Shown here in pieces: positions 1-7,374 of a DNA stretch of 64,000 nt. Numbering within the stretch: position 1 is the stretch's first letter; each line of letters begins with the position of its first letter. The stretch spans positions 1 to 64,000 of the forward strand of contig NZ_BIXY01000015.1 in NCBI RefSeq assembly GCF_008326305.1, written 5' to 3'. Below the pieces are notes generated by a model. That model was not told where the DNA came from. It searched no databases and saw only the letters and a list, made by a program, of their open reading frames with translations. The position numbers were made by a program, and so were the translations under genes. The DNA is from Dictyobacter arantiisoli (lineage in GTDB: Bacteria; Chloroflexota; Ktedonobacteria; Ktedonobacterales; Ktedonobacteraceae).

Positions 1-65
1 AAAATCTCCTTTACTACTTTTGCCTTAAATTCTGCCGTGTGTTGTTTTCTTTTTTGCTTTTCCAT
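1..65 (-). mobile_element. IS3-family transposase OrfA, N-terminal fragment running off the left edge
   Basis: Read on the minus strand from an ATG at 65, the first 21 codons give MEKQKRKQHTAEFKAKVVKE and continue off the window. That is the characteristic start of the helix-turn-helix OrfA of IS3-type elements (the ...YTAEFKAKVV... motif). Known family role: OrfA provides DNA binding and is frameshift-fused to the OrfB DDE transposase. The end of the element should lie roughly at 66-115, where the neighbouring TPR reading frame begins without a start codon. I could not define the terminal inverted repeat because the other end is outside the window. Confidence 0.75.
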
Positions 66-105
66 GAATCAATTTTATCTTACGAGCCAACTTTTTTCTG
101 TCTGA

Positions 106-798
106 ATTTCTAGGGGCATTATAGATATTGCAAATAAAATAAACCATCCGGCAACAATTGCAATCTCTTTACTAGGTAAAGGTACCGAGCTTGACCGATC
201 AGGAAAACATCAAGAAGCTATTGAATGTCTTGAAGAAGCACGAGACGAATCATTCAGAGCCAGCAAACATGTATCAGCCCTTATAAATGCCTATTTAGCA
301 CGTGTCTATGCAAGTAGTGGTCTATCTGAAAAATTTAAGCGTGCTATAAATACGGCTGAAAAGATAGCAACCGAAATCACGCTTTATTATGGAGATGGAA
401 CAGATTTTGTCTTTCACTCCCTTAGTGGGATACTCGCCGAGCGGAGCTATGGTTATTTAGAAATTAGAGAACCTCAAAGCACACTTGACATGAAAGCTCA
501 GATACAAAGACAAATAGCTGTAGAGGGTAATATATGGCTTGATGCGTGGATACCCTTAGACTGGGCGAGAGCCTACTTGATGCTAGGAGATATCAATAAA
601 AGCGTTGAAGCAAGTGAAGATTTTTACAAAAAGGCTACTGCAATAAGGTCACCACATGCAAAGAGCCGAGTATTTAGATTGTTGAATACTATGGAGGCAG
701 CCGGATATGCTGAAGAAGAGGCTGTAAAAAACTTTCGTAGGGAACTCTACGAGTCGTCACCAGGACAGGCTAATACAAACGACCTGTATATATTATAA
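106..798 (+). pseudogene. TPR-repeat protein, 5'-truncated by an IS element
   Basis: One open frame runs from just after a TGA at 103-105 to the TAA at 796-798 but has no plausible start until an internal ATG at 490. The translation before 490 is clearly protein-like: helical TPR-like stretches such as GKHQEAIECLEEARDESF and LARVYASSGLSEKFKRAINT. The frame begins right next to the 5' end of an IS3-type orfA, so the simplest reading is a TPR protein (in this lineage often the C-terminal half of an XRE-TPR regulator) whose N-terminal part was removed by the insertion. It ends in a strong hairpin that contains its stop codon. It is not expected to give a functional protein. Confidence 0.6.
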
Positions 799-849
799 GC
801 AGAAACAAGAGCGCAAGGTTAGTTACTTTGCGCTCTTGTTTCTGCTTAT
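795..849. terminator. Bidirectional hairpin terminator between convergent genes
   Basis: There is a 22-bp perfect stem (795-816 with 828-849) and an 11-nt loop. It contains the stop codon of the rightward TPR remnant (796-798) and the stop codon of the leftward XRE gene (846-848), so it ends both transcripts. Confidence 0.85.
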
Positions 850-1064
850 TTCTCTTCTGGTACATCCTCTATAAGTTCTGAAACCTCAACACCTAAAACT
901 TTAGCCACTTTTATAAGAGTGCTATATGCCACATCCCTATACGGATCTTTATAAATACCGCTCATTGTACGAGGATGCACGTCAGCCGCACGCTGTAATT
1001 TTGTTTGCGTCCAACCTTTTTCAGTAGCAACCTCTTTTATCTTTAATCTTATTGGCATATTCAC
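846..1064 (-). CDS. Small XRE-family helix-turn-helix regulator
   Basis: This 72-residue protein is almost entirely one Cro/C1-type HTH domain: IKEVATEKGWTQTKLQRAAD (helices 1-2, roughly residues 8-28), then HPRTMSGIYKD as recognition helix, and STLIKVAKVLGVEVSELI as the closing helices. Such single-domain proteins are typically repressors or antitoxin-like regulators on mobile elements. No toxin partner is adjacent: its downstream neighbour is the TPR remnant on the other strand. A TATACT -10 lies on this strand at 1084-1089, overlapping an oppositely directed promoter, so autoregulation or control of the divergent gene at 1305 is plausible but inferred. Confidence 0.8.
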   Translation of the reverse strand: MNMPIRLKIKEVATEKGWTQTKLQRAADVHPRTMSGIYKDPYRDVAYSTLIKVAKVLGVEVSELIEDVPEEK

Positions 1065-1083
1065 AACCTCTCAATTTTTGGCT

Positions 1084-1089
1084 AGTATA
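1084..1089 (-). promoter_or_regulatory. -10 element of the XRE regulator promoter
   Basis: On the minus strand this reads TATACT, about 20 nt upstream of the ATG at 1064. A good -35 is not obvious. It sits within 10 nt of the -35 of the divergent promoter, a usual layout for a repressor and its target. Confidence 0.45.
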
Positions 1090-1098
1090 CACGAAAAC

Positions 1099-1127
1099 TT
1101 GACAATTGAATAGACTCACATTATGCT
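1099..1127 (+). promoter_or_regulatory. Sigma-70 type promoter reading toward the gene at 1305
   Basis: TTGACA at 1099-1104 and TATGCT at 1122-1127 are separated by exactly 17 bp. The implied 5' leader of about 170 nt contains two hairpins, 1186-1192/1204-1210 (GGCCTAC stem) and 1248-1255/1263-1270 (TACGCTGT stem), before the AAGGAG ribosome site at 1288-1293. Confidence 0.55.
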
Positions 1128-1304
1128 ATCACTATAGACAGACATTTAGTGAGTTCACATAGTGCCTAAATGGCAAATAAAAAACGGCCTACGTGTGCAA
1201 GATGTAGGCCATTAGAGAGACGAAGCCTGTTAAACATTCAGACTCTCTACGCTGTTATTTTTACAGCGTAAGAGCCATTAGTCAAGCAAGGAGAAGCTTG
1301 TATT

Positions 1305-1595
1305 ATGGCACAGCAAGTTTTAAAAAAAGCCTCGTACATGGTTTGTATTGGTAATGCCGCAGTCACTACATATGACAAGCAATTTTTTGATGGAGCAAAG
1401 CGGGGTTATAGTGAGTATACACAGAATTACCGAGGGAAAATATTAACAGAGCGAGATATTTACTTAATCATTATGCAGATTGTTGATGTAAAACATTCTG
1501 AAAATTATCAGGCAGGTATCATAGCTGGATGGATGGCAGCTATGTTTGAAACAAATCCTACCGAATGTAAACTTATCAAAATGTCCCAAGAGTAA
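1305..1595 (+). CDS. Hypothetical protein of the mobile region (96 aa)
   Basis: I do not recognise this 96-residue protein. It has a clear ribosome site (AAGGAG at 1288-1293, 11 nt before the ATG) and a good upstream promoter. It has no membrane segment; the C-terminal half carries a mixed hydrophobic stretch (NYQAGIIAGWMAAMFE) that looks like a buried helix. Two cysteines (residues 14 and 88) are not in a metal-binding arrangement. It lies between the XRE regulator and the structured repeat/serine integrase, so it is probably element-encoded, perhaps an accessory or recombination-directionality factor, but that is only a guess from position. Confidence 0.6.
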   Translation: MAQQVLKKASYMVCIGNAAVTTYDKQFFDGAKRGYSEYTQNYRGKILTERDIYLIIMQIVDVKHSENYQAGIIAGWMAAMFETNPTECKLIKMSQE

Positions 1596-1596
1596 G

Positions 1597-1814
1597 AACC
1601 CCAACCTTAGAGCAGGACCGCTAAGTGCTAAAAATCAGACCACTTACAGGCTATAGTATGCTTCGCATGACTTCAGCGCGGCTCAGGGGTAATGCAATAG
1701 CAACCGTAGCCGCGCTGAAGTCACCCAAGGGTACCATAGCCTGTAAGTGGCAAGCGCAAGCGTCTGATTTTTTTTACGCACTTAGCGCCCTGAAGATACA
1801 TTGTTAGTTGGGTT
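1597..1814. other. Nested, multi-level inverted repeat (candidate structured RNA or cruciform)
   Basis: Helices found by eye, from outside in: 1597-1605/1807-1814 (AACCCCAAC with GTTGGGTT, one bulge), 1619-1628/1778-1787 (10 bp perfect), 1631-1640/1762-1771 (10 bp perfect), 1641-1654/1736-1749 (14 bp perfect) and 1669-1683/1708-1722 (15 bp perfect). Small side hairpins sit at the junctions (1658-1668, 1723-1732, 1754-1761). The two arms are perfectly paired in blocks but differ between blocks, so this is not a simple transposon terminal repeat. It lies between a hypothetical gene and a serine integrase promoter. The nominal 60-codon ORF inside it is a shadow of the palindrome. A single-strand origin, a transfer origin or a non-coding RNA are all possible. 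Confidence 0.7.
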
Positions 1815-1962
1815 AAGCGCCTCTGGCAGGACTTAGCACAACTAGGAGACAGCAGCTTTATTTATAGCTAATTCCATAATGGGAATCGTTTCTTACCCTT
1901 AGATGGCAGTGATAAAAGAGACATGCACACCCCTATAAACCAGCCTGTAGAGGGAGTTTACA

Positions 1963-1991
1963 TTGACAAATTGATGAATTTATGATAAAAT
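1963..1991 (+). promoter_or_regulatory. Promoter of the serine integrase
   Basis: TTGACA at 1963-1968 and TAAAAT at 1986-1991 have 17-bp spacing. Because the promoter overlaps an upstream in-frame ATG at 1982, the true integrase start must be downstream, at 2072. Confidence 0.55.
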
Positions 1992-2071
1992 ATTTACGTT
2001 ACCAGTGTTACCCCTCTAAGAGGGAGGATGCAATATATTTTAATGTCATTAGCATGAAAGGATGTCATACA

Positions 2072-3829
2072 ATGGCAGCAGATTACAACCAGAATGAAAA
2101 ATATAGAGGCTTACGCGCTTTAGAGTTTCTACGTGTTAGTTCAGTAGAACAAGAAAAAATGTATGGTTGGCCTCGACAACATGCAGAGATACAAAAGAAG
2201 TTAATTGACCCCTTGTCTTTAAGAATTGTAGATACATTACGAGATTCATATACAGGCTTAGAGTTTCAAGAACGCGAAGCGCTTCATGTTGTACTTGATA
2301 AGGCGAAAAAAGGCGAGTATGACATTTTAATCATGGATATGTTAGACCGACTTGGAAGAAAAGGACTAGAACGATAAATTTACATGCTTCAACTAAAAGA
2401 AGCCGGTATACGTGTTGTATCAGCAGATCCAGAAGATCATAGCGACGATGAGTCATCCTGGGGGGAATTAATACGTTATTTAAGAGGCAAAGCAGCAGAG
2501 GACGAAGTAAAGAATATACGTCATAGAACAATGGGAGGGAGACGAGCAAAAGCAACCGGAGACCCTGAAAAAGGAATACCCCCTATGCTTATATGTGGTG
2601 GTCATAGCCGATACGGTTATAAGTGGGTTACAAATGATAAGGGCCGAAAAATAGGAACAGAGCCAGATCATACTGTTATTTATGTTTCGCAAGACGGCAT
2701 TGAATGGACAGGTGTGGATGTAATCAAGTTCTTATTCCAATCATCAGCAAATGGGGCTACTATCAAGAGAATAGCCGTAACTTTGAATGAAATGGGCGTA
2801 CCGTCTCCATATAAGCTAAAAGGGATTCAGAGAAGGGATGCACATAAGGCAATATGGCAACCGTCAGCAATCGCACGTATGCTTCGAGACAAGGGATATG
2901 CAGGAGAAGTAACTTTATTTAAGGAGAAAGTAGTAGGAAAAAGATCGAACGCGAAAAGACCAGGAGCAAAAAGCGAAATTCGTGAAAAAACCGATCCCTC
3001 AGAACAAGTTACTATAGAAATTCCTAGCATTATATCAATAGAACTATACCAGCAGGTGCAGAAGCAGCTAGACAAAAATAAAAGGCAAGCCGGACGCAAT
3101 AACAAAAACCCTGAAGATTTTTTAATGCGTTCAGGGTTAGCTTTTTGTGGGTATTGTGGTTCTAGAATGATGGGCAAACGCCGAGTTCGTAAGAACAAAA
3201 ACGGAACAGAAACGCCTCTTTTTGGTTACACCTGCATAGGAAGATACGGCCAGTTAGAAAAATGTAAAGGTTGTTGGATAGACGCCAGAATAGTAGATAG
3301 GGCAACGTGGGAGAAAGTAATTGAAATCATTGATAATCCTGAAGTAGTTGACGAAGCAGTTACTAAAAAAAGAAAGAAAGACCCCACAGCAGGGAACCGA
3401 GTCAAGATAAAAACTAAGATCAAAGAGATTGAAGCCCAGCAGGAGACTTTTAGAACTCAGTTACGTGACCTTATGTTAAAAGGAGTACTTGACCAAGGGA
3501 CACAGGAATTTCTTTCAACAGAGCTAAAACAACTATCCGAAAGATTGCAGGAATGGAATACTAAACTTATAGAAAACGAGGATGTACATCAAGAATGGAA
3601 AAAAATTGAAGATAAGTTGAACGATGTACACAAAACTTGTAGACAACTAAGCGAGCAAATACACGATCCTGAGTATGCCCCAACATATCAAGAAAAGCGT
3701 GATTTAGTTGAATTTTTCAAAATCACAGCAACTATATGGAAAGCAGATCATAGCCCAAGATTCAAATTAGAATCGAATGTTGTTGATATTGTAACCGACC
3801 TCTCATGTCTGGCATGGCCGGTAACGTGA
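2072..3829 (+). pseudogene. Large serine recombinase (integrase) interrupted by one in-frame stop
   Basis: Start at 2072 (MAADYNQ) is chosen for the GAAAGGA ribosome site 8 nt upstream. The N-terminal resolvase domain has the catalytic-serine motif FLRVSSVEQE and the DMLDRLGR motif of the family. The frame is then cut by a TAA at 2375-2377 and continues in the same frame (IYMLQLKEAGIRVVS), exactly where a serine recombinase should continue, so one codon (for example CAA to TAA) is the only damage seen. The second part carries the recombinase domain, a zinc ribbon (FCGYCGSRMMGK ... CIGRYGQLEKCKGC) and a C-terminal coiled coil (about 3420-3660), as expected of phage or ICE integrases. Its last codons overlap the symporter gene fragment, placing it at an attachment junction. 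Confidence 0.85.
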
Positions 3830-3830
3830 C
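3795..3830. other. Putative attachment-site junction (attR) between element and symporter gene
   Basis: The integrase frame and the symporter frame overlap here (the integrase stop is at 3827-3829; symporter homology begins about 3803). Serine integrases insert at short cores, and the gene sits immediately beside one end. The crossover core cannot be fixed without the left junction, which lies outside the window. Confidence 0.4.
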
Positions 3831-4401
3831 CGCCTTCAATACTGTCTGGACGTATGACCTTTACAAATCGTATATCAGGAAAGAGGCCCCCGACAACCAC
3901 TATCTGTGGATGGGTCGTATTGTGACAGTAGTGGGTATTCTTTTGAGTGTTGCCACGGCCTATATCGCGTCAAATTTCTCGAGTATCATGGACTATGTAC
4001 AGGCGTTATTCTCGATCTTTAATGCTCCATTGCTTGCAACATTCTTGCTGGGAATGTTCTGGAAGCGTACAACACCCTGGGGTGGTTTCTGGGGCTTGCT
4101 GATTGGTACCATCTGCTCCATTGCCCTCTGGCTAATGGAACAGTCTCTCCATCTTTTCTCGCTGGGAAGTTCAGAAGGTTCAAGCATGTGGCGTGCCTTA
4201 ATTGCCTGGGTCGTCTGTCTGGCAGTGACCATAATTGTCTCCCTGTTTACCAAACCAAAGCCTGACTCCGAACTGGTGGGTCTGGTTTACAGCATGACGC
4301 CAAAAGCAACGGTAGTTGAAACTGTCTGGTACAAGAGGCCAAAGGTGCTGGCTGGGGCCGCATTATTGATCTTCGTTGTGCTAAACATTATCTTCTTCTA
4401 A
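3805..4401 (+). pseudogene. Sodium/solute symporter (SSS family), C-terminal fragment
   Basis: The 198 residues match only the last third of an SSS/SLC5-type transporter: the GNVTAFNTVWTYDLYKSYIR segment that follows the conserved mid-protein helices, then about four to five membrane helices (GRIVTVVGILLSVATAYIAS, LFSIFNAPLLATFLLGMFW, GGFWGLLIGTICSIALW, ALIAWVVCLAVTIIVSLF, LAGAALLIFVVLNIIFF). Full-length members have about 500-550 residues and 13 helices. The missing N-terminal two thirds would lie left of the serine-integrase element. An internal ATG at 3805 gives an open frame but there is no ribosome site of its own and the product would lack the sodium and substrate sites. Confidence 0.75.
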
Positions 4402-4422
4402 GCGTTGAAAGGGGAAACAGCT

Positions 4423-4680
4423 ATGAGCCAGTATGAAGAGCAGAAAGAAATGAAAGCAGCCGAGAGCTCAGCAGAACCGAAAGAAAGAATGGTGATTGCA
4501 TTACCTATCGGTGCCACGATTGGGGTGATTGGTCTGGTGCTGCTACTATATGGTCTGCTTGGTCACGTTGACTATAGCCACAGCGCAAATATCAATATAA
4601 ATCTCTGGTGGGGTTTGGGGATGATTGTCTTTGGTATTGTTATGTGTGCTGGTAGCTACATTTCAGGCCGCAAACGGTAA
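4423..4680 (+). CDS. Small two-helix membrane protein downstream of the symporter
   Basis: Start at 4423 (MSQYEEQ) is chosen because AAAGGGG lies 8 nt upstream; a TTG at 4405 inside that ribosome site is unlikely. The product has about 85 residues: a charged N-terminus, then two membrane helices (ALPIGATIGVIGLVLLLYGL and WWGLGMIVFGIVMCAGSYI). It starts 21 nt after the symporter stop and so forms an operon with it. Small two-helix partners following SSS transporter genes are common; I infer it was the partner of the now broken symporter, with no function beyond that visible. Confidence 0.7.
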   Translation: MSQYEEQKEMKAAESSAEPKERMVIALPIGATIGVIGLVLLLYGLLGHVDYSHSANININLWWGLGMIVFGIVMCAGSYISGRKR

Positions 4681-4720
4681 CTATGTGAGCTATCTTTGAA
4701 ATAACAGAACAGCGTTGTTT

Positions 4721-4759
4721 ACCAGTGCGAATGCTTCTGTCAGGAGCATTCGCACTGGT
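4721..4759 (+). terminator. Terminator of the symporter operon
   Basis: There is a 15-bp perfect stem (4721-4735/4745-4759), a 9-nt loop, then ATTGTTTT. Confidence 0.8.
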
Positions 4760-4958
4760 ATTGTTTTATCATCTCTTTTTGCATTTTGAGATCCTGACGT
4801 AAGAAATAACATGCTTTGACTGGAGGTAACCGGAACAACACCGGCAACTATGGGATTTGTATGGGTATGGTATACTTCGCAACGACAGTGCATAAGCTAA
4901 ATAATAGCATAGCCATAAGCAGGCGCTGTATACTAGTAGCAATGTAGGAGTACGAACG

Positions 4959-5438
4959 ATGGCGGAAGCACGGCAGGAATTTCCCATAGAGACACAATTG
5001 AAGAAGGATATCCAGGATGCGCAACGAAATCGAGATCAATTGCGCCTGGATACGTTACGTATGGCTTTAGGTTCGATTCATAATCTTGAAGTTGCTCGTA
5101 CTGATCGCAAGCATGCAGAATTTGGACAACCACTAACCGAGGCCGATTGCATCAAGGTGCTTGAGCAAGAAGTAAAGAAGCGGAATCAGGCCATCCCTCT
5201 GTATAAGCAGGGTGGACGTACCGATCTAGCTGAAAAAGAGCAGCATGAGATGGAGATTTTGCAGGTATATCTGCAGTCCTCTCAAATGAGCGATGATGAG
5301 TTACAGGCTCTCATAACCCAGCTGATAGAGCTGCACGGTAAAGAGTTTCGTAAGGTGATGCCACTGGCAGCCAAAGAGACCAAAGGACGTGCCGATGGAG
5401 GGCGTGTGCAGCGATTGGTGAGAGAATTGACCCAATAA
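4959..5438 (+). CDS. GatB/YqeY domain protein
   Basis: This is a 159-residue full-length YqeY-type protein: IETQLKKDIQDAQRNRD at the start, LDTLRMALGSIHNLEVAR in the first helical bundle, the central KRNQAIPLYKQGGRTDLAEKE motif, and a C-terminal segment ending AAKETKGRADGGRVQRLV that matches the tRNA-binding tail shared with the GatB subunit of amidotransferases. The family is soluble and usually sits near translation genes; its exact biochemical role is not settled. AGGAG lies 9 nt before the ATG. It is a single-gene unit bounded by terminators. Confidence 0.9.
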   Translation: MAEARQEFPIETQLKKDIQDAQRNRDQLRLDTLRMALGSIHNLEVARTDRKHAEFGQPLTEADCIKVLEQEVKKRNQAIPLYKQGGRTDLAEKEQHEMEILQVYLQSSQMSDDELQALITQLIELHGKEFRKVMPLAAKETKGRADGGRVQRLVRELTQ

Positions 5439-5453
5439 GTAGATTGAGTTCAT

Positions 5454-5536
5454 TTTCCTTGCCTGGCAAAAGAAAAGCCCACCGGATAACAAGTATATTG
5501 TTGTTCGGTGGGCTTTTCTTTTGCCAGGCAAGGAAA
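5454..5536. terminator. Very long perfect hairpin after the YqeY gene
   Basis: There is a 31-bp uninterrupted stem (5454-5484/5506-5536) around a 21-nt loop, with an A-rich run on one arm and a T-rich run on the other, so it can act in both directions. Confidence 0.8.
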
Positions 5537-5949
5537 CATGTGAGCGCGAAAAATTATGCTTGAAGATCGCGGAACAGATAGGATTTAAACACTTTGTTGT
5601 GCGCCCAGATGGAGATAATAAATATGCTGATATGGTATAGTATCTGATAAGAATAGAGAATGTATGTGGATTAGTAGAGATAAAGCTGCTTTAAGCAGTA
5701 ATATGTAGGAATGCATACTTCCTATAGCCTCAACCCGGGTTAATTACTACATGCATGTGCGAAGTGAATGATGCTGGCTAATGCATTGAAGTGCCTGTAC
5801 GCTGGCTTGTTTGAAGCTCTGATCTGAGTTGCCCCGCAATGCACACCTGTAGCGTCTCTGGCAAGGTACAATCAACGTAATGGGTCGGATGCAAAACACT
5901 GTCTGATAATTGAGTGTCGCATCAAATTTTATGATGGAGGATGCATGCT
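5537..5949. other. Intergenic region upstream of the LON-domain gene
   Basis: No convincing gene is present. A short open stretch on the plus strand ending at a TAG near 5640 (…GFKHFVVRPDGDNKYADMV) has no start codon and may be a gene relic or chance. The GATGGAGG ribosome site at 5933-5940 belongs to the next gene. Confidence 0.5.
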
Positions 5950-6603
5950 ATGTCTACTGCAGCAATTGAGTTACCTTTGTTCCCTTTAAATGTGGTGCTC
6001 TTTCCTGGTACTGTATTACCCTTGCATATCTTCGAGTTACGCTATCGCCAGATGGTGATTGATTGTCAAAGAGAGGATAAGCCTTTTGGTATTGTGCTGG
6101 CGAAGGCTGGTAGCACCTTTATGCATGAAGAGACACATGAGATAGGAACATTAGCTGAAATCCATAGTTTGCACAAGCTAGAAGATGGTGGCTATGATTT
6201 AATGGCAGTAGGTTTGCGGCGTTTTCGTATTGTAAGCCAGCATCATGATAAGCCCTATCTCTCCGGTTGGGTTGAGCCATTTGAGGATGTTGCTGAACGT
6301 GATGAAGCATTAGATCATCTTGTTCGACATGCGCGTAATCTGTTTATAACCTATCTCAATATGCTCTTAGAAGCTCCCGACGAGAATTATTTGTATGCCA
6401 AACTTCCTGAGTCCCCTGAAAACTTGTCTCATTTCATTGCATACTTTCTGGAAATTGAAGATATAAAAAAGCAACGTTATCTTGAATTGCATTCTACGCA
6501 GCAACGGTTTGTAGAAGAAATTGCAGTTCTACGTCGCGAAATCCCTTTGATGCGATATTTGTTATTCAAAAAGCCTGGAGACGACGTGACTATGTTAAAC
6601 TAA
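5950..6603 (+). CDS. LON N-terminal (substrate-binding) domain protein
   Basis: Start at 5950 (MSTAAIELPLFPLN) is 9 nt after a GGAGG ribosome site; the ATG at 5941 touches that site and is less likely. The 217 residues begin with the ELPLFPLNVVLFPGTVLPLHIFE signature of the LON substrate-binding (PUA-like) domain, followed by RYRQMV and the GxLAEI core, then a helical C-terminal half. There is no AAA+ or protease domain, so it is the stand-alone LON-like type, whose role is usually only inferred as peptide or protein recognition. It is soluble and transcribed alone. Confidence 0.9.
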   Translation: MSTAAIELPLFPLNVVLFPGTVLPLHIFELRYRQMVIDCQREDKPFGIVLAKAGSTFMHEETHEIGTLAEIHSLHKLEDGGYDLMAVGLRRFRIVSQHHDKPYLSGWVEPFEDVAERDEALDHLVRHARNLFITYLNMLLEAPDENYLYAKLPESPENLSHFIAYFLEIEDIKKQRYLELHSTQQRFVEEIAVLRREIPLMRYLLFKKPGDDVTMLN

Positions 6604-6731
6604 TGGCATTGCTCTAGTAGTAGAATTCAACCAGCGCTACTACGCAATATATAGATAGCATAGGTTCTTATGGCACGCAGATTGAGCTGAGCCTTTGCGT
6701 GTTCATAAAGAAAATGGAGAATGAGAGAGAC

Positions 6732-7091
6732 ATGACTAATTATCAGAATTTCCGGCAACGGCTTGATGCTGTTTTACGTACCCGAGATGTTGAGCGGGTA
6801 CGCGAGTTTTTGATTGCTGAAGGACAGTGGGATGAAGGTGTACCAGCAGATCCCTCATTTGCAATGTGGATGATGATCGCTGCCTCACCAACGTTAAAAG
6901 AACTCCATCCACAGGCACTGGCCTGGTTGAATAGCAATGGGCATAGTAGTGAGGCTCAGGCTGTCTCTGGCAAAAGTTCCTCTTCCCCACGTACCAGTTC
7001 AGGGACACGCTCTTCCAATGCTACGGGACGTTCCGCCTATGCTCCTAAAAGCAAACGTTCTGCGCCTCCACGTTCAAATAAGCAGAGATAA
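6732..7091 (+). CDS. Hypothetical protein with basic Ser/Arg-rich tail
   Basis: I do not recognise this protein. From the ATG at 6732 it is 119 residues long. The first 75 residues are ordered and helical (FRQRLDAVLRTRDVERVREFLI ... DPSFAMWMMIAASPTLKELHPQALAWL). The remaining 45 residues are a low-complexity Ser/Arg/Lys tail (SGKSSSSPRTSSGTRSS...), probably disordered and possibly nucleic-acid binding. In-frame starts at 6699 (GTG) and 6714 are alternatives; GGAG at 6716-6719 favours 6732. It follows the LON-domain gene by about 130 bp on the same strand. Confidence 0.6.
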   Translation: MTNYQNFRQRLDAVLRTRDVERVREFLIAEGQWDEGVPADPSFAMWMMIAASPTLKELHPQALAWLNSNGHSSEAQAVSGKSSSSPRTSSGTRSSNATGRSAYAPKSKRSAPPRSNKQR

Positions 7092-7374
7092 CGTTTTCTC
7101 GTGGTGTATTGATAATTTGACTCATGGAATGCCGGCGTGATATAACATCAAAAATAAGGCAAAAGAGAAACAACTTCCTGGTTTGAAACAGTCTTTGCCT
7201 GCTACAGAGATCAAAGCTGATCTTGTACGCTGTGTCTATTTCAAGCTATTGTACCATGGGGTAAGCAAGAATCGCTGCTGATTAACAACTGGCTACGTAT
7301 ATTCTATTTGCCTCCAACGGTATGATAAAGTTGATACAAGTGCTTATTGATTTACAGAGGTTTGGAGGATCAGA

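Noticed and set aside
1625-1807. 60-codon ORF inside the nested inverted repeat
   Set aside because: Its sequence is set by the palindrome arms; no ribosome site.
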